Part shown: in pieces, positions 1 through 8,822 of the stretch
How the letters are laid out: each line of letters starts with the position of its first letter
Position numbering within the stretch: position 1 is the first letter of the stretch
Assembly (NCBI GenBank): GCA_900548355.1
Contig: URKR01000011.1
Coordinates: 6,637-70,636, forward strand
DNA length: 64,000 nucleotides
Direction of reading: 5' to 3'
DNA from: an uncultured Oscillospiraceae bacterium
GTDB taxonomy: Bacteria; Bacillota; Clostridia; Oscillospirales; Ruminococcaceae
Position numbers and translations under genes: made by a program
The notes under the pieces: model-generated
What the model was told of the DNA's origin: nothing
Seen by the model: the letters and a program-made list of their open reading frames with translations, nothing else
Database searches by the model: none

Positions 1-985
1 GGGTAAGCGGCGGGCGCGGTTGGCGCGGGGGATTGACCCGGCCGTCCGCATCGTCGGCGTTGATACGGCCGAAAGCCGTCGCGCCGAAGCGCTCGGCCTT
101 GGGCTGATCCAGGCCGCCTACCCCGATCTTGCGGCCGCCCTTGCGGCCGAGCGGACAGCCCTCGACGCCGCGCTCGTCTGCACCGCGCCGCTGGCCCACG
201 CCGGGCTTATCGGCGCGCTGCTCGATGCAAAACTCCCGGTTTTTACCGAGCTGAACCTTGTCTGTGACGGCTACGCCGAGAACATCGCCAAGGCCAAAGC
301 GAACGGACTGCCGCTGTTTTTGTCCTCGACGATGCTCTACCGGCGCGAGACCCAGTATATCAAAGACTCGGTCGCCGCTTTCGGCAAACCCGTCCACTAC
401 ATCTACCACATCGGGCAGTATCTGCCCGACTGGCACCCGTGGGAAAACTACAAGAATTTCTTCGTCGGGCAGGCGCGCACCGGCGGCGTGCGGGAGATTC
501 TGGGTATCGACCTGCCCTGGCTGCTCGACGCCTTCGGGGAGGTTGAAAGCCTGACCGTCCAGTGTGATTCAATCAGCGGCCTGGGCCTGCCCTACCCCGA
601 CTGCGCAACGCTGCTTCTGCGCCATGCTTCGGGCGCGCAGGGGGTGCTGGCGGCCGACGTTGTAAGCCCCAAAGCCGTGCGCAACTTTGAATGCTTCGGC
701 GACGGGCTGCACCTGTTCTGGGAGGGCAACCCCAAGGCGCTCTACCGTTTCGAAGGCGGTGAAAAGCGCTTTGTGGATACCTACACGAGCTTTGAACACG
801 ACAGCCGCTACTCCGACAACATCGTCGAAAACGCCTATGTCGATGAGCTTGCGAACTTCTTCGCCGTGCTGCAAGGCGAGGAGGCCCCGCGCTGGAGCTT
901 TGAGAAAGACCTGGCCGCGATCCGCATCATGGACGCGGTCGAGGCCGCCGGGCGGGAGGGTTCCGATGCAGCTGACCCCGTTTGA
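1..985 (+). CDS. Gfo/Idh/MocA family oxidoreductase, 5'-truncated by window edge
   Basis: The frame is open to the first base, and the first visible residues (GKRRARL, then VRIVGVDT) match the stretch that follows the Rossmann glycine motif, so only about 10 to 15 N-terminal residues are missing; the TTG at 20 is not a likely real start. The family uses NAD(P) to oxidise or reduce sugars. The usual catalytic EKP motif reads ELN here (VFTELNLV, around base 240-260), so the lysine is absent and activity may be altered. The gene overlaps the next one by 20 bases and belongs to a surface-sugar operon with a second family member and a CMP-sugar synthetase. The substrate is unknown. Confidence 0.85.
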   Translation, partial: GKRRARLARGIDPAVRIVGVDTAESRRAEALGLGLIQAAYPDLAAALAAERTALDAALVCTAPLAHAGLIGALLDAKLPVFTELNLVCDGYAENIAKAKANGLPLFLSSTMLYRRETQYIKDSVAAFGKPVHYIYHIGQYLPDWHPWENYKNFFVGQARTGGVREILGIDLPWLLDAFGEVESLTVQCDSISGLGLPYPDCATLLLRHASGAQGVLAADVVSPKAVRNFECFGDGLHLFWEGNPKALYRFEGGEKRFVDTYTSFEHDSRYSDNIVENAYVDELANFFAVLQGEEAPRWSFEKDLAAIRIMDAVEAAGREGSDAADPV

Positions 986-1604
986 TCTGAATACCTGGCC
1001 GCGGCGGGACATCTACGAATTTTTCTCAGCTCTTCGCAACCCGTTTTATATGGTCACCTTCCGGCAGGATGTGAGCGCGCTGCGCAAGTATACAAAGCGT
1101 AATTCTCTTTCATTTTATTACGCAATGGTCTATCTCTGCACCCGTGCGATCAACGAAGTGCCGGCCTTCCGGCTGACCTGCCGCGACGGCGCGCTTTTTA
1201 CCGTTGACCGCCGCGACCCAAGCTTTACCGACCTGCCGGCCGGGTCGGAAGCCTTCAAGATCATCACGCTGCCGGCCGGGGGCGACCTGGCCGCCTTCTG
1301 CCGCGCGGCGGGCGAAAAGAGCCGCGCCCAGACCGTCTTCATTGACCAGAAAGCCGAAGCCGGCGAGCTGATCTATTATTCCTGCCTGCCCTGGGTTGAC
1401 CTGACCGCCCTGACCAACGAGGGCGACCACGGCCCCGACGATACGGTGCCCCGCATCAGCTGGGGCCGCTACACCGAGCAGGGCGGCCGGCTGACCCTCG
1501 GCCTTTCAGTCGAGGTCAACCACCGCTTCATCGACGGGCTGCACATCGGCCAGTTTGCAAACCGGCTCGATGCCGCCATCCGCGCGCTCGAAAACGAAGG
1601 ATAA
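966..1604 (+). CDS. CatA-like O-acetyltransferase
   Basis: 212 residues, the usual length of chloramphenicol-acetyltransferase fold proteins. The N-terminus (DLNTWPRRDIYEFF) and the C-terminal active-site motif NHRFIDG (His186, Asp190) fit the family HxxxDG motif. The ATG at 966 was chosen because it follows GGGAGGG and gives the family N-terminus; upstream codons in this frame lie inside the preceding oxidoreductase. Its position between sugar oxidoreductases and a nucleotidyltransferase suggests it O- or N-acetylates a surface-sugar intermediate rather than an antibiotic. Acceptor unknown; drug resistance is not supported by context. Confidence 0.85.
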   Translation: MQLTPFDLNTWPRRDIYEFFSALRNPFYMVTFRQDVSALRKYTKRNSLSFYYAMVYLCTRAINEVPAFRLTCRDGALFTVDRRDPSFTDLPAGSEAFKIITLPAGGDLAAFCRAAGEKSRAQTVFIDQKAEAGELIYYSCLPWVDLTALTNEGDHGPDDTVPRISWGRYTEQGGRLTLGLSVEVNHRFIDGLHIGQFANRLDAAIRALENEG

Positions 1605-1651
1605 TACGATAAGAGTTTAGAGTGGAGAGTTTAGATCAGAAAGGAAGAACC

Positions 1652-2611
1652 ATGCCCACCCTCACCGCCCTCTTTATCGGCCTCGGCTCAATCGGCAGCC
1701 GGCATTTGAAGAACCTACATACAATCTGCGCCGAGCGCGGGATCACGCTTGCGGCCGATGCGCTGCGAAGTTCCCTCAACCGCCCGCTGCGCCCCGGCGT
1801 GGCAGAACTTCTGCGCGCGCAGTTTACTGCGCTCGACGACCCGGCCGCGCGCGGACACTATGACCTCGCCTTCATCACCAACCCGACGAGCCTGCACGCC
1901 GAGGCGCTGCAAAGCCTGCGCGGGCGGGCCGGCGCGCTCTTTATCGAAAAGCCGATCTTTTCGGCCGACCAGGCCGGCCTTGACCCCGCCGCGCTGCTCG
2001 ACCCCGGCCAGAAAGCCTACGTCGCCGCGCCGATGCGCTGGTGCGGCGTGATGCTGGCGCTGAAAAAGCGGCTGGAAGCCGGCGCGGACGGCCGGCCCTA
2101 CTGCGCGCGGGTGCTCTGCTCGTCCTACCTGCCGGACTGGCGGCCGGGCGTCGATTACCGCACCGTCTACAGCGCCCACAAGGCGATGGGCGGCGGGGTG
2201 ACGATCGACCTGATCCATGAATGGGACTATCTTGTCGATCTGTTCGGCGCGCCCGAGCGCCTTTACAACCTGCGCGGGCAGTATTCCGAGCTCGAGATCG
2301 ATTCCGACGATGTATCGCTGTATATCGCGCAGTATCCCGGGATGCTGGCCGAGGTGCATCTCGATTATTTCGGCCGCGGCTACCGCCGCAGCATCGAGCT
2401 GTTCACCCCTTCGGGCAGCCTTGTGGCTGATTTCGGCGCGGGAACCCTGACGCTGCCCGACGGGACAGTCGAAGCCTATACCGAGGACGTCAACGCCCGC
2501 TATTTGCGGGAGATGGCCTATTTTCTGGATTACGCGGCCGGGCCGCAGGCTGTCAGCCTGAACCCGCCCGCCACCGCCGCGCAGGTGCTGCGCCTGACTT
2601 TGGGGAGGTAA
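1652..2611 (+). CDS. Gfo/Idh/MocA family oxidoreductase
   Basis: 319 residues from the ATG at 1652, which follows GGAAG; an upstream in-frame start at 1622 would add 10 residues ahead of the Rossmann strand. It begins with the NAD(P)-binding fingerprint FIGLGSIGSRH and has the catalytic EKP motif (LFIEKPIFS), so unlike the first oxidoreductase of this locus it looks catalytically complete. The C-terminal half has the expected DLIHEWDYL substrate-domain segment. It probably acts on a nucleotide-linked or free sugar acid in the same pathway. It ends 4 bases before the cytidylyltransferase, indicating cotranscription. Confidence 0.88.
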   Translation: MPTLTALFIGLGSIGSRHLKNLHTICAERGITLAADALRSSLNRPLRPGVAELLRAQFTALDDPAARGHYDLAFITNPTSLHAEALQSLRGRAGALFIEKPIFSADQAGLDPAALLDPGQKAYVAAPMRWCGVMLALKKRLEAGADGRPYCARVLCSSYLPDWRPGVDYRTVYSAHKAMGGGVTIDLIHEWDYLVDLFGAPERLYNLRGQYSELEIDSDDVSLYIAQYPGMLAEVHLDYFGRGYRRSIELFTPSGSLVADFGAGTLTLPDGTVEAYTEDVNARYLREMAYFLDYAAGPQAVSLNPPATAAQVLRLTLGR

Positions 2612-2615
2612 ACCT

Positions 2616-3389
2616 ATGTCCAATCGCCTGTTGATCACGATCTGCGGCCGGGCCGGCAGCAAGGGGTTCAAGAACAAGAACCTCAAGACCTTTCTGGGCC
2701 AGCCGCTCGTCTACTATTCGCTGAGCGCGGCCGAGCTTTTCGCCCGCCGCCACCCCGAACTCACCATCGATATCGCCCTCAACACCGACAGCGAGGCGCT
2801 GGCCGAGCTGGTCGCGGCGCGCTACCCCGAAGTGACCTACCTGCCGCGGGGCGAGGCGCTCGGCGGCGACACGGTGCCGAAGATGGCCGTCTACCAGGAC
2901 AGCCTGCGCCGCATGGAGGAAAAAACCGGCGCGGCGTATGACTGGCTGATGGACCTCGACATCACAAGCCCTTTGCGCACGGCAGACGATATCGAGAACG
3001 CCTTTCTTTTGAAGCGCGACCGCGCCGACCTTGACCTTGTGTTCAGCGTCTGCGAAGCGCGGCGCAACCCCTGGTTCAACATGGTCAAAACCGTCGGCGA
3101 CCATGTCGAGCAGGTGAACAAGAGCGCATTCACCGGCCGCCAGCAGGCCCCGGAAGTCTTTGACGTCAACGCCTCGATCTATGTGTTCAAGCGGGATTTC
3201 CTTGCGGCGAACACCGACGGGATGCTCTGGCGCGGCAAGATCGGGGTCAGCGTGATGATGGACACCGGCATCATCGATATTGATTCCGAGCACGACTACC
3301 AGCTCATGGAGGCGATCGCCGCGCATCTTTACAAAACCTACCCGAAGTTTGCCGAAGTACAGTCCAGCATCCGCACGGAGGCCCCATGA
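2616..3389 (+). CDS. acylneuraminate cytidylyltransferase family protein (CMP-sugar synthetase)
   Basis: 257 residues. Starts with the nucleotide-binding signature ICGRAGSKGFKNKN (residues 9-22) and carries LDITSPLRT, both typical of the NeuA/PseF/LegF family that activates nonulosonic acids with CTP to give CMP-sugars. ATG at 2616 follows GGGGAGG. The stop overlaps the YfhO gene start (ATGA). No NeuB-type synthase or epimerase is visible in the window, so the pathway must continue upstream. Legionaminate, pseudaminate, neuraminate or another keto-sugar acid could be the substrate; the sequence alone does not tell. Confidence 0.88.
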   Translation: MSNRLLITICGRAGSKGFKNKNLKTFLGQPLVYYSLSAAELFARRHPELTIDIALNTDSEALAELVAARYPEVTYLPRGEALGGDTVPKMAVYQDSLRRMEEKTGAAYDWLMDLDITSPLRTADDIENAFLLKRDRADLDLVFSVCEARRNPWFNMVKTVGDHVEQVNKSAFTGRQQAPEVFDVNASIYVFKRDFLAANTDGMLWRGKIGVSVMMDTGIIDIDSEHDYQLMEAIAAHLYKTYPKFAEVQSSIRTEAP

Positions 3390-5917
3390 TCCAGAATCCC
3401 CTTGCACAGCCTTCCCGCCGGCGGCAGCGCCAGAACATTCTGCTCGCCTTTCTTCTTTCGCTCGGCGCGGTCGCGGCCGCCTACGCGCTGCTCGGCTTTG
3501 CGCCGTCCGGCGACGGCACCATGCTGACCGGTGACCTCAATGGGCTGTATGTCGCCTATATCACCGATCTGTGGCGCCGCGTGCGGCAGGGCGGTCTTGG
3601 GTACAGCTTTGCCAAGCTCTGCGGCGGCAGCACGCTCGGGCTGTTCGCCTATTACATGAACAGCCCGTTCAACCTTTTGTATCTGATTTTCCCGGTGCGG
3701 GCCATCCCGTATGTCGCGCAGGGCGTGTTTGCGCTGCGCACCGCGCTGACCGGCGCGGCGGCCTGCTTTTATTTTGGCCGGCATTTCCGCAGTGATTCAC
3801 GATTGCTGCCGGTGTTGAGCCTGGGCTACAGCCTGTGCGCCTTCTGCGTTGTCTACAGCCAGAACATTATCTGGATGGACGTTGTACTGCTTGCGCCGCT
3901 GCTGCTTTCGGCCGTGGATGCTTTGCAGGATACCGGCCGCCACTGGCCGCTGACCGCGCTGGTGCTGCTGGCCGCGCTGTTCAACTTTTATACAGCCTGG
4001 GAAGTCTGCCTGTTCAGCGTGCTTTACTACCTCTATCGCTGGTTTTCCGCGCCGCGGCGCGGGTTCTGGCGGCCGTTCGGCCGTTTTGCGGCCAGCGGGT
4101 GCCTGGGCGCGGGGCTCGCCGCTTTTTTGCTGATTCCTTCGCTGCTTGAGGTGGAGGAGAGCAAAGGCGGGCTTTTTGCGATGGATTTTTCGCTCGCCCC
4201 CGCCTTCAACCTTGCTCAGCTGCCCTACCGCCTTTTCTTCGGCAACTTTTTCTGGGACGATGTGACCGGCTCGCTGCCGAACCTCTACTGCGGGGTGTTT
4301 GCGGCGGCGCTGGCCGTGCTGTTCTTTGCCGGGGCCTTTCCGCGGCGGGAGAAGATCGCCGCCGCGCTGCTGCTGGCCGCCATGGCGCTGAGCTGTTGGG
4401 CGCAGGGGCTCAACCTGATCTGGCACGGCTTTAAGGAGCCGGTCTGGTTCCCCTGCCGGTTCAGCTTCCTTCTCAGTTTGTTTCTGCTCATGCTGGCGGG
4501 GCGGGCGCTGCTGGCCGGGCAGCCGGGGCGCAGGGCGCTGCTCATCACGGCCGGGGCAGGCCTTATCTGGTGCGCAGGGTACCCGCTTGCGGCGGGGGAA
4601 ACCTTCTCGGCCGCGAAGCTCGCGGCCTGCGCGGCGGTGTTTGCAGCCACGCTGGCCGTCATCTTGCTGCGCGGGGCTGGCCGCCGGGCGCTTGCGCGGG
4701 CGGGCGCCGGGCTGTTTGCGCTGGTCGCCTTGATCGATATGACCGCCAACACCGTGCTTTCGCTGCGCAAGTTTGAAGCCTACACCGTCAGCGGCTTTGA
4801 AAGCTTTTACGATGAAAACACCGCCGCCGTCGCGGCGATCCGCGAACAGGACAGCGGGCTCTACCGCATAGAGAAAAACTTTATGCGCACCCTCAACGAC
4901 CCGATGCTGCTCGGCTACTGGGGGATCAGCCACTATTCCTCCACCAAGGCGAGCGCCGCCAAGCCGATGCTCGAAGCGCTCGGCTATGTCAATTCCTCGA
5001 TCTACGGCTGGGGTTCGACCGGCGTGGCGGACAGCCTGCTCGGCATCAAGTATCTGTACAGCGACGGCAGCCGGCCCGTGCCCGGGCATTATGACCTGCT
5101 TGCAACCGACACCACTCTCACCGTCTATGAAAACCCGTTCGCGCTGCCGCTCGCCTATGTCGGCTCAAGCGAGGCGCTGGAGATTGAGATTGACAGCACG
5201 GACAATACCTTCGCGCTGCAAAACGAGATGCTGCGTGCCCTGGTGCCCGGCACGGCCGACGCGCTGCTGCCGGCTGCGATCGAATTTTCGCAGAGCGAGC
5301 AGGGCATTTCCCTGACCTTCACCCCGGCCTGTGACGGCCCGGTCTACCTGGCGCTCCCGGGGCTGGACGAAGCCACGCCGGCCGACGTGCGGGTGGACGG
5401 GGAACTGATCGGCGAATATTTCACGATGGATTCGCTCGGCGGGGTCATGCCGCTCGGCAGCTTCGCAGCCGGGCAGCAGGTCGAAGTGTATCTCGGCTTT
5501 GCTGATTCCGCAAAAGCCCGCGCCGCGATCGAGATCTACAGCCTTGACGAAACGGCGCTCGCTTCTGCCGTCGAGACGCTGCGCGCAGGCGCGCCGCAGG
5601 ACCTGTCCGTGCAGGAAGGCGGCCGCATCGCCTGCACCGTGACAGGCTCTGCCGAAGCCGACCTGCTTGTGCTGCCTTTTGCCTGGGAGGACGCCGACCA
5701 CTGGCAGCTGACCGTCAACGGCGAAGAGGCTGAGCTCGAACCTGTCTTTGGCGGGATGATGGGGGTACGGCTGGCCGCCGGTGAAAACACGGTAACGCTG
5801 CGTTACCGCCACCCCGGCGAAGGCGCGGGGCTGGCCGTGAGCGCCGCGTTTGCGGCGGCCGCGCTGGCCTGGGCCGTGTGGGAGCGCCTCCGGGCGCGAA
5901 AGGGGGACGCCGCATGA
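3386..5917 (+). CDS. YfhO family multi-pass membrane protein
   Basis: 843 residues: a hydrophobic N-terminus (residues about 20-40), a large loop with the family-typical stretch around GDLNGLYVAYITDLW and YYMNSPFNLLYLIFP, about a dozen membrane segments to residue 460, then a long extracytoplasmic domain rich in beta-strand patterns and a final membrane helix before a positively charged tail. YfhO proteins are GT-C-like; in Bacillus they are linked to glycosylation of lipoteichoic acid using lipid-linked sugars. The place after a CMP-sugar synthetase suggests transfer of a surface sugar outside the membrane. Overlaps both neighbours by 4 bases (ATGA), so translation is coupled. Confidence 0.9.
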   Translation: MIQNPLAQPSRRRQRQNILLAFLLSLGAVAAAYALLGFAPSGDGTMLTGDLNGLYVAYITDLWRRVRQGGLGYSFAKLCGGSTLGLFAYYMNSPFNLLYLIFPVRAIPYVAQGVFALRTALTGAAACFYFGRHFRSDSRLLPVLSLGYSLCAFCVVYSQNIIWMDVVLLAPLLLSAVDALQDTGRHWPLTALVLLAALFNFYTAWEVCLFSVLYYLYRWFSAPRRGFWRPFGRFAASGCLGAGLAAFLLIPSLLEVEESKGGLFAMDFSLAPAFNLAQLPYRLFFGNFFWDDVTGSLPNLYCGVFAAALAVLFFAGAFPRREKIAAALLLAAMALSCWAQGLNLIWHGFKEPVWFPCRFSFLLSLFLLMLAGRALLAGQPGRRALLITAGAGLIWCAGYPLAAGETFSAAKLAACAAVFAATLAVILLRGAGRRALARAGAGLFALVALIDMTANTVLSLRKFEAYTVSGFESFYDENTAAVAAIREQDSGLYRIEKNFMRTLNDPMLLGYWGISHYSSTKASAAKPMLEALGYVNSSIYGWGSTGVADSLLGIKYLYSDGSRPVPGHYDLLATDTTLTVYENPFALPLAYVGSSEALEIEIDSTDNTFALQNEMLRALVPGTADALLPAAIEFSQSEQGISLTFTPACDGPVYLALPGLDEATPADVRVDGELIGEYFTMDSLGGVMPLGSFAAGQQVEVYLGFADSAKARAAIEIYSLDETALASAVETLRAGAPQDLSVQEGGRIACTVTGSAEADLLVLPFAWEDADHWQLTVNGEEAELEPVFGGMMGVRLAAGENTVTLRYRHPGEGAGLAVSAAFAAAALAWAVWERLRARKGDAA

Positions 5918-6690
5918 ATAACCGTGCAATGGAACTGGTTGTGAACGCCGGGCAAACACTGCTGGAAAACGGCAGCGAGGTATCCCGCGCGCAGAACACA
6001 ATGGAGATCATGGCCCGCAGCCTGGGCGTGCAGGGGTTCCATGTCTATGTGCTGACAAACGGCATCTTTGCTTCGGCCGAAAGCCAGGCCGCCGGCGAAG
6101 CGCCTATCAGTGCGGTGCGCCACATCCCGCACACCAGCATCCACCTGGGCCGGGTTGAAGCGGTCAACGCACTGTCCCGCAAGCTGGCGGAAGGCGCGCT
6201 TGACCTGCCGGGCGCCGAGGCTGAATTGGCCCGCGCCCGCGCCATGCCGGTGTACGGGCCGCGGCGTTCGCTGCTGGCCGGCGCGCTGGGCAGCGCCTGT
6301 TTTGGTTACCTGTTCGGCGGCGGCGTGAGCGAGGTGGTCACCGCTTTTGCGGCCGGCATGCTGGAAATGCTGATTGTGCAATGGTTTGCGCGCGCCGGCG
6401 TCAGCAAAGTATTCACCGATATTGTCGGGGCGGCCGCCTGCACGGCGCTGGCTTTGGCTGCCCACATCGTTTGGGGGGACGGCTACATGGCAAGCCAGGC
6501 GATCATCGGCGCGCTGATGGTGCTGACCCCCGGCGTCGCGCTGACGATGGGCATCCGCGACCTGATCAACGCCGATTATCTTTCAGGCACAATCCGGGTG
6601 TTTGACGCGCTGCTGGTGGCCGGCTGCCTGGCCTGCGGCGTCGCGCTGAGCTATCTGGTTGCCAATACGCTGCTGGGGGTGCCGCTATGA
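5914..6690 (+). CDS. threonine/serine exporter ThrE, N-terminal half subunit
   Basis: 258 residues from the ATG at 5914, which overlaps the YfhO stop; a longer upstream frame lies inside YfhO. Cytoplasmic N-terminal segment with the DUF1212 hallmarks NAGQTLLENGSEVSRAQN and an IPHTSIHLGRVE region, followed by about five membrane helices. In many Firmicutes ThrE is split into this protein and a short second subunit, as here. The family exports threonine and serine from the cytoplasm. There is no terminator between the sugar locus and this pair. Confidence 0.9.
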   Translation: MNNRAMELVVNAGQTLLENGSEVSRAQNTMEIMARSLGVQGFHVYVLTNGIFASAESQAAGEAPISAVRHIPHTSIHLGRVEAVNALSRKLAEGALDLPGAEAELARARAMPVYGPRRSLLAGALGSACFGYLFGGGVSEVVTAFAAGMLEMLIVQWFARAGVSKVFTDIVGAAACTALALAAHIVWGDGYMASQAIIGALMVLTPGVALTMGIRDLINADYLSGTIRVFDALLVAGCLACGVALSYLVANTLLGVPL

Positions 6691-7157
6691 TCGAAGAACT
6701 GACCCGTGCGGTCCTGCAGTTTGCCATCGCCATGGTCGCCACCATCTGCTTTGGGGTGGCTTTTCAGGCGCCGCGCCGGCATTTCGTCTCCTGCGGGCTG
6801 GTGGGCGCCGTGGGGTGGGTGGTCTACCTGCTGGCCACAAGCCTGGGCGGGCTGAGCGCCCCGGTGGCCACCCTGATAGCCGCAATCCCGCTGACCGCGA
6901 TCGCGCGCTGGTTTGCCATCGCCCACAAAGCGCCGATCACACTTTTCTTGCTCTGCGGCATCTTCCCGCTTGTGCCGGGGGCCGGCATCTACTACACAGC
7001 CTATTACCTGCTGACCAACGCCCAGGCGCTGTTCGCTTCCAAAGGCATTGAAACGCTCAAAACCGCCGTGGCGCTCGCGCTTGGCATTGCGATTGTCAGC
7101 AGCATCCCGCTGCCCGGCCAAAAGCGCCGCACCCGGCCCCCCGCCCCCCATACATAA
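6687..7157 (+). CDS. threonine/serine exporter ThrE, C-terminal half subunit (ThrE_2)
   Basis: 156 residues, four to five hydrophobic segments. Contains the ThrE_2 (DUF3815) signature FPLVPGAGIYYTAYY after GLVGAVGWVVYLLA. It overlaps the preceding ThrE_1 gene by 4 bases (ATGA) and is expected to form the exporter with it. The proline-rich, positively charged tail (KRRTRPPAPHT) is unremarkable. Confidence 0.9.
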   Translation: MIEELTRAVLQFAIAMVATICFGVAFQAPRRHFVSCGLVGAVGWVVYLLATSLGGLSAPVATLIAAIPLTAIARWFAIAHKAPITLFLLCGIFPLVPGAGIYYTAYYLLTNAQALFASKGIETLKTAVALALGIAIVSSIPLPGQKRRTRPPAPHT

Positions 7158-7234
7158 AACGCCCCCTGCCTGCGCATACTGTTCGGGACGAACCTTCGTC
7201 ATGCCAGAACAAACACAGACAGGGGGATTTTCCT

Positions 7235-7690
7235 ATGCAAGAACCGGAATCGATCCAGGCCCGCCGGGATAACGAAGCCATGCTGCAGGAAGTGGCGCAG
7301 AACACCGAGATGGGCAAAAACACGCTGGATGAACTGATGGGCCTGACCCACGACCAGGCCCTGAAGGACGAGATGATGCGCCAGCGCAACGAATATCGCC
7401 GCTTAAACCAGAAGGCCCACACGGCGCTGGATGCCATCGGCTGCGAGGCCAAAGGCCAGACGCCCGCCGCCCGCATGGGTGTGAGCATGGGCATCCGCAC
7501 CCGCACGATGTTGGACAAGTCCACCCGCAACCTTGCCACCATGCTGGCCGAGGGCACCGGGCAGGGGGTGCTCGACTGCAAGCGCGCCGAGAGCGACTAT
7601 CCCTTCGCCAGCCCCGGCGCACGCAAACTCATGCAGGAACTCTGCGACTTCCAAACCCATGCCGAAAGCACCTGGCGGGAGTTTGTGTGA
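7235..7690 (+). CDS. ferritin-like four-helix-bundle protein of unknown function
   Basis: 151 residues, almost entirely amphipathic helix, with a strong ribosome site (AGGGGG) before the ATG. The helix order and the segments NTEMGKNTLDELM, QRNEYRRLNQKAHTAL and TRNLATMLAEGTGQGVLD resemble a widespread Firmicute hypothetical family with a DUF2383-like ferritin fold. No complete di-iron ExxH motif is obvious, so metal binding is not claimed. It stands alone between the ThrE genes and a palindromic element and is probably transcribed on its own; no clear promoter was found in the 77 bases upstream. Confidence 0.6.
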   Translation: MQEPESIQARRDNEAMLQEVAQNTEMGKNTLDELMGLTHDQALKDEMMRQRNEYRRLNQKAHTALDAIGCEAKGQTPAARMGVSMGIRTRTMLDKSTRNLATMLAEGTGQGVLDCKRAESDYPFASPGARKLMQELCDFQTHAESTWREFV

Positions 7691-7752
7691 GGATATAGCA
7701 TCGCACAAATCCCCGCCAAATACGGAATAAAAATAACAAAGAATCCATGTGA

Positions 7753-7832
7753 TGGATCGGCGGCTGCGCCGCCTCAAAAAGCCCCGGAAACCTGCCGGCT
7801 GCTTTTTTGAGCGCGCGTCAGCGCGCGATCCA
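7753..7832. repeat. family C palindromic multi-hairpin element, copy 1 (also a terminator)
   Basis: An outer stem TGGATCG/CGATCCA (7753-7759 and 7826-7832) encloses three hairpins: GGCGGC-tgc-GCCGCC, TCAAAAAGC.../GCTTTTTTGA (7774-7782 with 7801-7810) and GCGCGC-gtca-GCGCGC. The middle hairpin with its T and A runs should terminate both the rightward ferritin-like gene and the leftward AEC gene. A diverged relative lies at 35207-35272. Bases 7691-7752 hold nothing else recognisable. Confidence 0.65.
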
Positions 7833-7874
7833 CCACATTTATTCTTTTTGTTTTTTCGTATTCTTTTATCGCTG

Positions 7875-8786
7875 TCACGCCCCCGTCACCGCATACATCG
7901 CGACCATCATCACGATGCCGACAAGGATCGAAAGCGAATTGACCTGGGCGGCCTGGGCGCCGTCTCCGCCGGCGTTGCGGGTCAAAAGCGGGGCGATGCT
8001 GGCAACCGGCGCCATAAGCAGCACGCAGACGGCCTGGCGGATATCGGCCGGCATCGGCAGCAGGAAGTAAACCCCCGCCGCCATCACCAGCGCCGTACCG
8101 TACCGCAGCAGGAAGAACTTGACAAATTCCAGCAGGTTTTCTTTTTCAAGATTGAGCTCGAACAGGATACCGATGCTGAGCATGGCCAAAAAGGCGTTGG
8201 CGTTGCCGGCCACCTCGGCCAGGCGCAGCACAGGCGCCGGCAGCCGGATGTGGAGCGCCGCAAGCAGCAGCATAATCAGGTAGGCGTCGGTAATGGGGGA
8301 GGTAAAGATTTTGGTCAGCAGCAGCTTGGCCGAAAACCCACCCCGGCCGGTGATCCCTTCCGCCATCGAATAGCTGACGCCGTACAGATAGATCGCGACC
8401 GAGATATCAAACAGGCAGAGCGCCGCAAACCCATTGTCTGAGATCAGCCCTGTCAGAAACGGAATGGCAAAGTTGCCAACGTTGAAGCTGTTCATGCTGA
8501 ACAGGTACAGCAATTTTTTGCGGTTGTCCCCCCGCCGGGATACCGCCATCCCCACAACAGTCAGCGCCGTGCAGGTGACAAAACCGGTCAGAAAGCACCA
8601 CAGAAACGAGGGCTGCAGTTCCAGCGCCTTGAGCCCGTTGACAGCGGCAGCCGGCATCGTGATATACAAAATCACCGATTTGAGAAAGTCCGCATCCCCC
8701 ACTTTGAAGATGCCGGCCTTTTTGAACCCGAAGCCGAACGCCAACAGCAGCAGATACACAACGGTCTGGGTCAGCACATTGGACAT
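7875..8786 (-). CDS. AEC family transporter (auxin efflux carrier superfamily)
   Basis: 303 residues with about ten membrane helices in two five-helix repeats. Family features include the N-terminal LLLAFGFGFKKAGIF and SMNSFNVGNFAIPFL, the crossing motif of helix 4, and a C-terminal MAPVASIAPLLTRNAGGD. Bacterial AEC proteins export or import small carboxylates; the substrate cannot be read here. It lies 36 bases downstream of the GH3 gene in the same direction and may be cotranscribed with it. Confidence 0.88.
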   Translation of the reverse strand: MSNVLTQTVVYLLLLAFGFGFKKAGIFKVGDADFLKSVILYITMPAAAVNGLKALELQPSFLWCFLTGFVTCTALTVVGMAVSRRGDNRKKLLYLFSMNSFNVGNFAIPFLTGLISDNGFAALCLFDISVAIYLYGVSYSMAEGITGRGGFSAKLLLTKIFTSPITDAYLIMLLLAALHIRLPAPVLRLAEVAGNANAFLAMLSIGILFELNLEKENLLEFVKFFLLRYGTALVMAAGVYFLLPMPADIRQAVCVLLMAPVASIAPLLTRNAGGDGAQAAQVNSLSILVGIVMMVAMYAVTGA

Positions 8787-8822
8787 GAACGTTTCCCTCT
8801 TCTCCCCACCGCCGGGCGGCGG

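Noticed and set aside
966..1604. Chloramphenicol resistance gene
   Set aside because: CatA-like fold but embedded in a sugar operon by overlap; HxxxDG alone does not show drug specificity.
3797..5089. Long leftward open frame opposite the YfhO gene
   Set aside because: Low-complexity basic translation without start signal; the + strand frame has family features and coupled overlaps on both ends.
7753..7832. tRNA gene (cloverleaf shape)
   Set aside because: Three arms are present but there is no anticodon loop, no T-loop GTTC/GAAC signature and the middle arm is a terminator hairpin.
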